From Limonium bicolor (taxonomy: Eukaryota > Streptophyta > Magnoliopsida > Caryophyllales > Plumbaginaceae), in assembly GCA_023374045.1 (NCBI GenBank), contig CM041783.1, positions 123,753,503-123,817,502 on the forward strand: DNA of 64,000 nucleotides, given 5' to 3'. The notes beneath the pieces were generated by a model. The model saw only the letters and a program-made list of their open reading frames with translations. It ran no database searches and was not told where the DNA came from. Positions 11,594 to 22,625 of the stretch are shown piece after piece. The stretch's first letter is position 1. Each line of letters begins with the position of its first letter. Made by a program: the position numbers and the translations under genes.

Positions 11594-12175
11594 ATGGCGC
11601 TGTCCAGAGCTCGAGCCGCCTCTTCGACTGTCTTCACTGCCTTAACCCGCCAGTTCTCTGCGGCGGCGGCGGCATCCACACCAACGAACCCATTCGGTAC
11701 TGAGCATTTCCTAACCCACGATATCACCGCCCAAAGCGGAAGCTGTATGCCCCTTTCACTAATGAGAATCGGCACCATTGTTCACAACCTGGAGATCCGA
11801 CCTGGTGAGGGTGCAAAGCTGGTCAGATCCGCCGGCACTTCCGCAAAGATACTGAAGATTCCAAACCCAGGCCATGTTCTGATTCGGCTCCCGTCCGGGG
11901 AGCAAAAGCTGGTGGACTCGCGGTGCCGTGCTACAATTGGGACTGTATCAAACCCTAGCCACGGCGCCAGGAAACTTAGAAAGGCGGGTCAGAACCGTTG
12001 GCGTGGCTGGAGACCGGAAGTGAGAGGGTGTAGCAATGAATCCAATTGATCATCCACACGGTGGTGGTGAAGGAAGAGTAAAGGGAACCATCCCATGACC
12101 CCGTGGGGAAAACCGACTAAGAGTGGGTACAAGACTGCATCTCCTAGGAGAAGGAAGAAAACCTATACTGTTTGA
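11594..12175 (+). CDS. RPL2: Mitochondrial ribosomal protein L2 (uL2m), C-terminal part; two compensating frameshifts
   Basis: This is a structural protein of the mitochondrial large ribosomal subunit; the uL2 C-terminal domain lies near the peptidyl-transferase centre. In flowering plants rpl2 has been split, and the 3' half is often nuclear with an added presequence. That fits here: residues 1-30 are Ala/Ser/Arg-rich without acids and include RQFSAAAA, a likely targeting peptide. L2 core motifs follow, such as MRIGTIVHNLE, PGEGAKLVRSAG, IRLPSGE, CRATIGTVSNPSHG and KAGQNRW. ATG 11594 was chosen because it begins the presequence; ATG 11543 is in frame. The uninterrupted frame stops at 12047-12049. 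Homology continues in the +1 frame (DHPHGGGEG, then TPWGKP and a basic tail) to TGA 12173-12175. It needs one extra base at the GGG of 12026-12028 and one missing base near 12095. These could be assembly errors or recent decay. Intronless as read. Confidence 0.85.
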
Positions 12176-13560
12176 TGCAAGTGTTGTTCTTTTTGCCGGA
12201 TCGATGTCTTTTGATTTTTGTTAATTTTGATAGAGAAGTTGTTTGTTAGCTGGTTACCTTTACATAGCTAAAACAATGAAGACATATGTTGTCCCCTTCT
12301 TGCCGTGGATTACTAGGATCTCTACTTTCTACTGGTATGTAGGTTGCTAGTGTTGGGTTGGAAAATAACTCCCATTCTTTTTTGAAGGTCAATTGAAATG
12401 GTTTGTGATGAAGAGATGTTGTGTGAGATCTTCATATATACATGACAGAGAAGAAAGTCTGGACATGTGTATATGAATATTATCCTTTCGTTTTTCCTAT
12501 TATTTGTAGAGCATAACGAATGGAAAGTTGAACCCTCGGTGTCTGGGATGTTTAGAGTATAGATTTTTTTCTTGCTTCAGAACCATTCATTTTTGTAGAA
12601 CTGGAAGTAATATTGTGTGTCCATACACATTGTCTGCTTCCATGAACTTGTTATTTTGGGACAGTGTTTTCAAGTTCTCCATTCACGCACCATTTTATGC
12701 TCCTGTACTGTGTCAATTGATGCTTTGCAATGGTCTACCATTATCTAGTATGGATAATGGTCCTTTAGCTATTCTTAATTGGACTAATTTGATTGGGTTG
12801 ATAAAGTGCTCATCCATTGGGGTATGTGCTTGGCCTAACGTGAGCTTTAGAAGAAATAGAATGAAAAGTCTGTTGCAGTGCAGCAAGAGGAGCTGAATCC
12901 TGTGCTTATTTGTACTTGCTGCTGACCTAGTTGTTTCCATGAAGCTTTGTGAGCTAATTCTGTCAAGCTAATCATGAACCCTCGCAGTAGATGATCTGAT
13001 TCTGGTACTGGTGTAAATTATGATTATGCCTGTGAATTATGCAAATGCTTTATAGTCATAACTAGTGAATGTATGTGCCTGTCCACAAGTATGATCAGTT
13101 ATGTCAAATTGTCTTCGTTTCACTGATCACCTGAATCTTTATTGGCCTTGTGAGTGAAATTTGTAATGGAATCAATATTAATAACTAGTGCTAGTAGGCA
13201 GATTGTGGTGTGTATATTGTCCTGAATTCTTACTGAGCTTGTTATATCATCCTAGATGATGAGTTTCTAGAGCTACTGGGAACAATTGGGTTATCTGTAG
13301 GCAAGTTCAAATCTTTACTAGTGTAAACTATAACATCTATCGCAATGCTATGTCGGAGAGAGGGAATTTAGCCCCTATTTTGCTGTAATTTCTACTGCTG
13401 TTCTAGCTGTGCTGAGAGAAACCACTGTTCCACTACTGGTTACTGTACATTGCTTTAAGACGAGCTTTAAGAAGAGCCTAGCGATGGAGACTAGATTACT
13501 CCTTCCATCGGCTATGATAGAGATGAGAGGCAGTGAATGGATAAGAGCGCACCTTTGAGT
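12176..13560. other. 3' flank of the L2 gene, no second gene recognised
   Basis: Mixed-composition DNA, probably 3' UTR and intergenic. The 122-codon frame at 12528-12896 and its antisense partner have no recognisable motif and overlap each other, so I do not call them. Confidence 0.4.
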
Positions 13561-13563
13561 TTA

Positions 13564-13749
13564 GGTCCCGTTCGTTGATGGCGAGTTGCAGATTAATATG
13601 CTTCTGCAAAAAAATCAGAACAGATGGCATATTTTTATTGGACAAAAGACTAACCAAGGCTTAGCTGTCAAATCTACATTGGATAACCATAGGCAGCTCA
13701 TTCGTAACGCAACAATTGCTGCGTTTGAGCGCTATTATCGAACGGAGTC
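13564..13749. mobile_element. Tourist/PIF-Harbinger-like MITE, 186 bp
   Basis: Imperfect terminal inverted repeats: left GGTCCCGTTCGTTGAT, right end read inverted GACTCCGTTCGATAAT. The element is flanked by TTA on both sides (13561-13563 and 13750-13752), the usual target duplication of this superfamily. It has no coding capacity. Confidence 0.65.
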
Positions 13750-13752
13750 TTA

Positions 13753-15562
13753 GAGTAAATCACTCAGAGATCTAGTTTAACTAGGGTCATAGTTTAACAC
13801 GACCCGTCACTACATGAAATTTGACACAATTAACTAGATGGGTTATATCCGGTTTGACCCGTTTAGTAATTGTGTTGGGTTTGATTAATATATGTAACCA
13901 GTGTAATCTGTTTAAGTAATTAATAAATAAATATTATAAATTATAGATATATTATCTTCGATTAAATTTTAATATTAATAAGATATACAAATATTAAAAA
14001 CTTAAAATTTTCATTAAAGTAAAGTTAAGAATATCTTAGAATTACAAAAAAAGTGTTAATTAGTCAAACTATTATCTTATATATAACTTAATGCGTTACG
14101 CGGGTTAGGTTTAGGTTTAATAAATGCAGTTTGAGTTTCATATTGGGATATGATTTATTAATTGGGTTGGCTTGGCTTGGGTCAACTTGTGTAATAGACG
14201 GGCTGACTTTGAGTTTCATATTTAGAGACGATTAAAATTGGGTTGGGTCAGGTCAACCCATTTAATAAACATGTTGGGTTTGACTTTAGTCTAAAAATAA
14301 TTAAGTTATAAATTATTATCTCTAGCTTGATCCATATAAAATTATTCAACCCAATTCAATCCGTTTGACCTAAAATTTTCTAAATACATCTTTTTAACAA
14401 TTTTTATTTTATTAATCCAAATACATTATCAACTTATCAAAGTTTGTTAAATTTCTTGAGAGTAACTAATGAATTCATGGTTTTCATTTACCCTAATCCG
14501 ATCTATATATATATAATAAATTTTGTCAATCTTGAAAAAAACGTATTTATCAAATTATTTATGGGATGATGAGAAAAGTGTGATAGTGTTCTTACATTTA
14601 TCAACTAATATTTATTGGGTTATAAAGAGTTGAAGTGACATGCTAGCATATGTATATATTTTATGCATATTTTTTTCTTCAATAAAATATAAATAATGGG
14701 CCGGATTGAGTCAGGAGGAGCTTTTAACTCATCCCCAATCCAAACACGAACAATGGGTAACCCAAACCTGACACAAAGTTAAACAAGTAAAAAATCTCAA
14801 CTCGAACCCATATATTACGAACCGATTTTAGGTCGGGTCTTTAGGTTGCGTCAAAATTATCAGTCCTAATTGCCACTTTGTTCTTACACTGATGTCATAC
14901 TTCCCCCAAGCTTAACTTTTCGTGTACATATGAACTCTCACAACAATATTTAGGTTGCTATAAGTAAGATTTTTTAGAAGAAACTTTATTCTCCCCTCGT
15001 TTTTTAGTATAAAAGAGGCTTATGTATTTTTAATTAGCTCATTTCAATCTTTTCTTCTGTTTGGTGGATTACTTCATTACCTTCTAACCGACCACAAATT
15101 TTTTGTAACTTTCTAACGCACCACAATTTTTGTTCAAAATTTGTTTCCAACTCTCTAGAGGTTAAGAAACATTGCAAAATGATCCCCTCGATCGTTGTGA
15201 TCTGTATCTACTTGCACCCTCTAGCGGCTACGAATTATGAAGTGAATTTCTCTAAGTGACCTTCACTTATTTGAAGCCTAAATCATGTAGTTTAGGAATT
15301 GTAGGTAAGTAGTATTCACTCTTAAAGAAGTATGTAGGTGACTATTACTCTAAGATGAGTGTGCAAGTGCAAGTCGCCATCATTCTAAGTACTGCTACAA
15401 AGTTAACATTCTCTCCTATTGATATACGCAAACGGATAAGCTCAATGAGTGGTCCTTCGCCATCTACTTATATGGGAGAATAGAGCATGCACTTCAAGAT
15501 TGGGTGGCAAACTGAGCGGGACTTATAGGAGCATACAAATAACCATTTATGAGGGAGAGTAT
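13753..15562. other. Diverged repeat DNA, no gene recognised
   Basis: From about 13780 to 14870 the DNA is AT-rich with scattered forward and inverted 'gggtt(g)ggt' and 'cgacccgt' strings, which suggests an old fold-back or MITE-like element without clear ends. From 14880 to 15562 there is nothing I can name. A purine run 'gagggagag' at 15551-15559 abuts the LTR at 15563. Confidence 0.35.
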
Positions 15563-15870
15563 TGTCAACTAAGTTACTTGGCATCCATAGTATTGTTAAA
15601 ATATATATTGATCCTGATATTTTGTTTTCCTATTTTTTTATCACATTTCCTATTTTACTCAGTTTCTTTCCTATTTATTGTTGTAGAATAGATCATATAG
15701 CCGTTGTGTTTATTTATTATTTTCACCTTTATCAGTTTACTTTTATTTAGCTAATTTATCTCACTTTAACATTGTCAACCAGGCTATAACAGACTGGTCT
15801 CACAGTCACTTAGTGTATTGATTCAATATTCATTCTCTTTTCTCGTTTGTATATTGGTCTTTTATTTCCA
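15563..15870 (+). mobile_element. Probable Copia-like LTR (308 bp)
   Basis: It starts TGTCAACTAAG after a short purine tract and ends TTTCCA. It is followed at 15875 by an initiator-Met primer-binding site (TGGTATCAGAG). The size fits a Ty1/copia LTR. No pol is recognisable on either side, so this is an old remnant. Purine tract on the left and binding site on the right of a single LTR would fit a tandem or recombined copy. Confidence 0.5.
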
Positions 15871-15874
15871 TTAG

Positions 15875-15885
15875 TGGTATCAGAG
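15875..15885 (+). other. tRNA-Met primer-binding site of the Copia-like LTR
   Basis: TGGTATCAGAG, four bases after the LTR end. It is complementary to the 3' end of plant initiator tRNA-Met. Confidence 0.6.
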
Positions 15886-16525
15886 ATTGATTTATTATTC
15901 TGTCTCAACGCAGCCACACCTCCACAATTACTAGCAAGTAGCCTACAATCCTAACTCTTCCTTTCCAGTACACTATACAAGCAAAAAATTCACATGGTGT
16001 GTTCCCCACTGTGAAAGAACGAAATTCCATCTTTTCTCACCCCACTGTGCAATCCGTAGAAAGAACAAATCCATCATCATCTTTTATCACTATCCATCAT
16101 CCACTCTCTTTGACATTAACCAAAAGCAAGCCTACCTTTTCTTTTCTACACTTAAAGCTACCGTGAGAATTCTCGTCAAGTCATCATTACATAAACATTA
16201 CTACCTACATCACACTTCGACCTTCCTGTTTGCTTTTGGGCACGTTTTTTCCACTTCAATATTAAACATATAAGATAAAATAGTTTTATAAAACAATTTC
16301 TATAACATATAGTTTTTCACATAAGAAAAACAAATTTCATAGGTGAGCTGTCTCCAAAATTGTTGTGTGTGAACAGGAAAGGAAAAGTCCACTGCCATCC
16401 CACTGCGAGAAAGGAAGGAGAAAGAAAAAAATGAGAGTCCTTTTCCATAAACACATAAAAATGAATGGTTTTCTAGTTCAAATATCTCTATTTCGGTGTT
16501 AGACATAAAAAATTATAATCGGTGG
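15886..16525. other. No feature recognised
   Basis: AT-rich DNA between the Copia-like binding site and the next LTR. The 68-codon minus-strand frame at 16300-16506 is not recognisable. Confidence 0.4.
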
Positions 16526-17323
16526 TGAAATACCCCAAACCTTGGTATGTTGATTAAACATTAAAACATGATTTACTAAGACTAAAAGAGTCTTAGAAAC
16601 ATTAGTAAACAAATTTAAACGAAAGAAACACAAATGTGCTTTAAAGTCAATAAGAGCTAAAATGTGCTCTAAGCTTGGAATAAGCTTGGGTAAGACCTAA
16701 GGAACTTACCAAGATCTTATGTATATATTAATGAACATATTAAATCAATTACCAAAGAAACCAGCTTGAAAACAAGTTAAAACACAAAATGTGCTTTAAG
16801 AAGTCTTAAAGCACATTTTTGAAAAATTGTCTTGTAAATGAGTTTTGAGTGGCTAAATGTCCATCATTACTCTTAAATATATATGTGTACTATATAGTAT
16901 CACATTTGGGTGGCTATATAATGGGAAATAAAAATTTCACTTCTAAGTGCCTTGTTTTGGTGAATAGTGCTTTTTATAAGCTAGTTTATAATATATGTTG
17001 TATTAAGTAATTAAATTGACAAACAAAGACTAAAGTACCCTCATATTAATAAAGGGGGCCGGTTTCTTAAGTGTGGTGACTCACCACCCACTTGTTATTT
17101 TGTTAAACAAATAAAGATGACTAATATAACTATTTTTTACTTTATAAGAACAAATATCTTCTTAAAAGCAATCTTATCTCATTCTCTCTTCTCCTTTCTT
17201 CATTTCACACGGTTCCAACTTCTTCTCCCTTCTTGCTGTTCTCTCACGGTAATATCACCACCACCATGAAACTCAAGCTTTGACCACTTGTAAAATCTAG
17301 CTCACTTGTCCAAATCAAAAACA
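16526..17323 (+). mobile_element. 5' part of a giant-family LTR, cut by a gap
   Basis: It starts TGAAATACCCC and follows the first ~0.9 kb of the LTR at 19963 closely. It includes the U3 hairpin (AAAATGTGCTTTAAG, 4-nt loop, its complement; 16786-16819) and the 'ctcacttgtccaaatc' block. It ends at the N run. Confidence 0.85.
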
Positions 17324-17823
17324 NNNNNNNNNNNNNNNNNNNNNNNNNNNNNNNNNNNNNNNNNNNNNNNNNNNNNNNNNNNNNNNNNNNNNNNNNNNNN
17401 NNNNNNNNNNNNNNNNNNNNNNNNNNNNNNNNNNNNNNNNNNNNNNNNNNNNNNNNNNNNNNNNNNNNNNNNNNNNNNNNNNNNNNNNNNNNNNNNNNNN
17501 NNNNNNNNNNNNNNNNNNNNNNNNNNNNNNNNNNNNNNNNNNNNNNNNNNNNNNNNNNNNNNNNNNNNNNNNNNNNNNNNNNNNNNNNNNNNNNNNNNNN
17601 NNNNNNNNNNNNNNNNNNNNNNNNNNNNNNNNNNNNNNNNNNNNNNNNNNNNNNNNNNNNNNNNNNNNNNNNNNNNNNNNNNNNNNNNNNNNNNNNNNNN
17701 NNNNNNNNNNNNNNNNNNNNNNNNNNNNNNNNNNNNNNNNNNNNNNNNNNNNNNNNNNNNNNNNNNNNNNNNNNNNNNNNNNNNNNNNNNNNNNNNNNNN
17801 NNNNNNNNNNNNNNNNNNNNNNN
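17324..17823. other. Assembly gap (500 N)
   Basis: Exactly 500 N, the same size as the second gap, so probably a placeholder of unknown true length. Frames reported across it are meaningless. Confidence 0.99.
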
Positions 17824-18975
17824 GAAAATCCCCTGAAATCACCATCTAAACTCGTTTTCCAATCCCCAAAGCACCAAAATCATCAAAACCCCACATAAAC
17901 ACCACCAAAACATGAAGAACAGCAAGAACAACCAACAACCAGAAGCTTGGTTCAGAAACCTTTCGGGTCTGCCATCAACGGAGCACTCGATGAATCCCGG
18001 TGTGAAGAATCATTGTGAATCTGAATGTAAAACAGGTAGAAATTCCACTTTCCTAACTCCCTATGATATTTTCAGTCTTGCCTCAAAATTGAGTTCAAAC
18101 TAACTCTTTTTCGCTTTTGTGTCACTAATTGTTTAGCTACTGCCTTGTTACTTGTTTGCTAAGTTTCATATCAAATTTGATTTCAAATTGAGTTTTTTCA
18201 ATTACTAACGTGTTCACAATCTTTTAGGCTACACACCCATAAAATTTAAGCTCAAAACACCGTCGGGAGCCATCAAAAACCCACTGTCCGTGGGTTATCC
18301 GTGACCTCGGACCCATTGTCCGGGACCACGGACGGGTTGTCCGTGACCACGGACACCCACGAACGGTGGCGGGATTTTATATTTTTCAAATTTTAGGGTT
18401 TCTGTCAATACATGTCCGGGCCCACAGACACCCTATCCGTGGCCCCGGACTTTTCAAGTTTGCGTTTTTATTTTAGTTCTATTTTCGAAATCATTTAATT
18501 CAATTGGGGTCCGTGGTCTCAGACATTAGGTCCGTGGCTACGGACGTAATTAAAATTTGACATAATTCTACCTCCGAAACCCTAGTTTAGGTAGCTTTTA
18601 ATTTCACTTCAATTTTCTGTCATAAAACCCTTGAAAATAAAAAAAATAGAAGCGCACACTTAGGTTAAAAATGACTCGTAATAAGCCATAATTAAACTAA
18701 GTAGAGGAAAAACGACTTCTAGGTGTAATGAAAGTAATTGAACCCTAATTAAGTCGAATATCAAGCCCCCGAACCCGAACTCTACCTTTCCTAATTTGAT
18801 CTAGGTAAAAATTAGGAGGCGACTCATAATAGGTTCCAGTGAGCTAGCTTAGGTTTTAATAATTTTTTTTTATATGACATAGTTATTAATCTTAGGTTAT
18901 AAGTGGATCTAAAACCCGTCTAGATCCTAATCAACTCGAATCAACATAGGATAGGGTTTAAAATTGAGGCTCACA
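17824..18975 (+). mobile_element. 3' part of a Tat-lineage 5' LTR
   Basis: Matches the LTR at about 1740-2877, with small differences and a shared palindromic array (18285-18545). It ends CTCACA at 18975 and is followed by a primer-binding site, so it is a 5' LTR. Its 5' part is hidden in the gap. Confidence 0.82.
18285..18545 (+). repeat. GC-rich palindromic array in second Tat LTR
   Basis: Same 'gtccgtg'/'cacggac' arrangement as 2190-2460, with point differences. Confidence 0.8.
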
Positions 18976-19962
18976 GACTAGCGACTCTGCTGGGGACCAC
19001 TTCTTAATATTAACCTGTTTAATTTTAAGAAAGAGGGCTTAACTCGAAAATGTTTGTTTATTGCTTTATTATTCTGTTTGTTTACTTTCATGCGCACTTT
19101 AATTTTCTGCACCTTTGCATCATATGAGAGTGAGGGTCCACGCAAACCGATTTCACCTCGGGACCCATTTGAGGGTCCCCTGTCAAGGACTCACACCTTT
19201 TAGGTGATGTGAATAAGTGGGGGAAAAGAGGAGGGTGTCGTCTAACCACACCCCCTTAATACTTGGGCTTTAGCCCCAAGCATTTTCCTGGCAGTACCCT
19301 TACCTAGCCCATTGTTTGGTCAGTCAAAGACCCGACCGTAGATGCACACCTTTAGGTGATGTGAAAAAGTGGGGAAGCCCAATGAGAATAATGTGCAAGC
19401 CCTATTCCTTTGTGGTGACCTGGGCCCGCGCCCCAAGCACCTCTCCGGATTGATCTATACCCGTTGGACTGAGTCATTTTGTGAGGATATTTGCATCCCC
19501 TCCTTACACAAGACTTTTGTGTATATGTTTCTCCTCCTGGGCCTCAGGCCCAATGTCTGTATCGATCCTTCAATCTCTCCCAGTCCAAGTGAAACACTTG
19601 AAGGTTTGAGTGGCCCAAATGCCTTTACCTCCACGAAATCATCCCCTCAGGATAAGCTCGAAGGTTTCCATTATTCCCTTTAGGATTGCTCGCCCATTCA
19701 CATGCCAAAAATCTCCGGCCCGCTCGGCCCAAACAGTCCGAAAAGGCAAAAGAGTCTTGTGATTAGAACATAAGGATCCTTATAGAAAAGCCTTTCCATG
19801 CCATTGAAGGCCCATGCCCAAATGTTTTTTGTTTTTAAAACAGGGAGGGCAAGATTTCAGAAAGACGTTGGGACAGAAGTTCTGGACGTTTGACCCGACT
19901 GCCTACTCCCCCACTTCCTTTATTCCATCCCGAAATAGACTCCAGCTCATCCGACATGTCAG
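18976..19962 (+). mobile_element. 5' internal region of the Tat element, truncated
   Basis: It starts with the primer-binding site and continues with leader sequence containing repeated 'gtgatgtgaa(t/a)aagtgggg' (19205 and 19357). A 104-codon frame (19369-19683) has no domain I know. The sequence is cut at 19962 by the giant LTR. Confidence 0.65.
18981..18997 (+). other. Primer-binding site, tRNA-Arg type
   Basis: GCGACTCTGCTGGGGAC lies five bases after the LTR. This class of site is reported for Ogre/Tat elements and is complementary to the 3' end of a tRNA-Arg. The tRNA identity is from memory and was not checked. Confidence 0.6.
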
Positions 19963-22364
19963 TGAAATACCCCAAACCTTGATATGTGGTTTAAATATCA
20001 AATTATGTATGTAAAGGCTAAAAAGTGCCTTAGAAACATCAGTGAACAATTTAAACATAGTAAAGTGCAATAAAGCACTAAGACACAGTTTGAGCAAAAA
20101 CATGCTCTAAGCTATGAGTGAACTTGGTTAGGACCCAAAGAGCCTACCAAGACTTGATAACATTTAATTATGATTTAATAAGGCTAAATAAGTCCTTAGG
20201 AAACTTTGGCAGACAATGAAACCAAACAAAACACAAGGTAATACCTTAAAGTCAATAAGAGCAAAAATGTGCTCTAAGCTTGGGATAAATTTGTATAAGA
20301 CCTAATGGTCATACTTATATCTTATAAATATGTTAATGAACATATTAAATCAATTACCAAAGAAAACCAAGCTTGAAAACAAGTTAAAACGCAAAATGTG
20401 CTTTAAGAAGTCTTAAAGCACGTTTTTGAAAAATTGTCTTGTAAATGAGTTTTGAATGGCTAAATGTCCATCATTACTCTAACTAACATGTGTACTATAT
20501 AGTATCACATTTGGGTGGCCATATTAGTGGGAAATCAAAAATTTCACTTCTATGTGCCTTGTTATTGGTGAATAGTGATTTTTATAACTAGTTTGTAACA
20601 TATAATGTTATAAGTGATTAAGTTGGTCAACAAAGACCAAAACACCCTCCTAGGCATAATGGTGGCCGGTTTTTGTAGTGAGGAGTCACCAAGTATGTTA
20701 ACTTGTTAAGTAAATAAATGTGACTCATAGTTACTATTTGCTTTAAGGCTTAAATATCTTCAAAAAGTAAGTTCTATCTCATTCTCTCATTTCCCTTCCT
20801 TTCTTCATTCACACGGTTGCTTCTCTCCCTCCCTTCTTGCTCTCTCTCACGGTTTGGCTAGCACACCAACACCACCATTGAAACCAATCTTTGAGCTCTT
20901 GTTAAATCTAGCTCACTTAACCAAATCAAAAACAAACACCACCATTCTCTTAGTTAAGCCAAGCTCTACAATCTTGTCTCTTCAAATCTTCAAGAACTCA
21001 ATTTTGGTGCCATGAAGATTCACCATTGAAGGAGCTTGAGCTCATCTTTTCACATGTTCTTGTTCTCCTTTGCTTCAAGGTAAGGAAACTCAAAGAAAAT
21101 CCATGTTTCCTCCATGTTTTGTTGTTATCCGAAAATTCACCATTAATGGAGCTCTTATATTGCCTTGTTCTAGCTTCATTTGAATCTTCCAAGGGCTAGG
21201 AGGAGTCCTCTCTTGATACTTGTTCAAGTTCTCTTCCAATTCCAAGGTAAAACAATTACCTTAATGTGTTAAAACAATATGTGTAACTAGGGTTTACAAT
21301 GAGATGAAGCATAATGCTTGAATACTCATTATGTTGTTTGTATAATGTTTAGAAGTTGACAAACAACCAAACACCCCACCGGTTTACAAGGAACCAAGAA
21401 AGAATTTGTGAGGAAAAAGAGGTAAACAAACTATCTCAATGTAGTTTAAATGCCTTAGGAACATGAGCTTGATTTGCTTGATAAAATACCTAAGGAGCCA
21501 ATGGTGAGTGACCTAGTAAAGTGTTCTCAAGGAGACTAGTAAAAGAACATATGTTTGGTGTATGTATTTGCAGGTCAAAGGCATTATTTATGTGGGAAAT
21601 TCAGTGTTTAAGGTTATGCAATTTAAGGGCCTAAGAGCCATGTTATTTAAGGGCCTAAGTGCCAAGCAATTTGAGTTATGCACTATATTGTGATGTAGTG
21701 CTTAATGTGTGAAGTTTGTGTATAAAATGTGTTTGACGGATTTTAGGTGTTTTGAATGAAATAAGGTAAAAACCTAAGTGTTGGATGTGAGTATATACTA
21801 GAGAAGCTATGGCCAAATTTGGGAAATGTGTAAGAAGTTCTAAGTGTTTAAGGAGTTTTGGTGAACTAGGAAGTGTTAAAGGTGAATGAATGTTTACTTG
21901 AGAAGAAAACATGTGTAAAGGTGATTTAGAGTGATGCAAGGATTTAGGTGTGTATCTTGGAAGTTCTAGGAATTCAATGTGTGTTTGAGGATGTTTAAGT
22001 CTTGGAGGAAGTTGTTTAAGGTTTAGGTAATGTTGATATTCAAGGAACAAGTGATGTTTAGGTATGATGTGGAAAGGAGATTTAGTTAGTAAGAAAATGA
22101 TGCTTAAGAGATGATGTTAAGATGAGGAGAAAGTGTTTTGGGATAGTAGTTATAATAGGTGAGAAGCACCATTTAGGAACCTAGTACAAATGTTGAAAGT
22201 GTTAAGGAATTTTACAAGGAAATAAGTAAAGGCTTAAGGAGTTAGAAAATGAGTTTCATGGATGTTGTATGTGGATGTAAGGTTACCAAATGATGTTAGA
22301 ACACATTAAGAGGCCTTAGGAGAAGTTTGGTGAAGATTGGCAAAGTTTTGGTAAGTTTAGAAGG

Positions 22365-22625
22365 CGACCGACCCAGGGGCCGACCCAGTTTGTGGGTCGG
22401 TCGAGCCTCTGTAAAATGTTGGGAAAATGTTCGGTGATGGTCCGACCCAAAAAGGGTGGGTCGGACATGGGTCGGTCGGTCAAGTTTCAAAGGTGGAAAA
22501 ATGTTCGCACATGGACCGACCCAGAATGGTGGGTCGGACGTGGGTCGGACGGGCATGTCTGTAAGGAAGTAAAAGGGGTCCTGTAATGGACCGACCCAGC
22601 GGTCGGTGGGTCGGTCGGACCAAAA
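22365..22625 (+). repeat. Palindromic 'CCGACCCA..TGGGTCGG' array
   Basis: Four blocks about 60-75 bp apart pair 'ccgaccca' with 'tgggtcgg' (and doubled 'gtcggtcgg'), separated by short A-rich spacers. Repeated at 31605-31875. Confidence 0.88.

Noticed and set aside
11578..11778. Minus-strand frame over the L2 gene start
   Set aside because: Antisense shadow of the presequence region.
12528..12940. Overlapping frames on both strands downstream of L2
   Set aside because: No recognisable motif; they overlap each other and are probably chance.
13780..14870. Possible fold-back or hAT-like element with GGGTTGGGT/ACCCAACCC strings
   Set aside because: No terminal repeats or target duplication could be fixed, so it is noted only as diverged repeat DNA.
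17306..17845. Long frames of unknown residues
   Set aside because: They read through the N gap. The same applies at 57768-58443.
22296..22586. Frames on both strands in the palindromic arrays (also 31540-31881, 40714-41181, 50457-50895)
   Set aside because: GC-rich inverted repeats lack stops on both strands. Repeated Arg-Pro-Thr and Gly-Arg-Ser strings come from the repeats.
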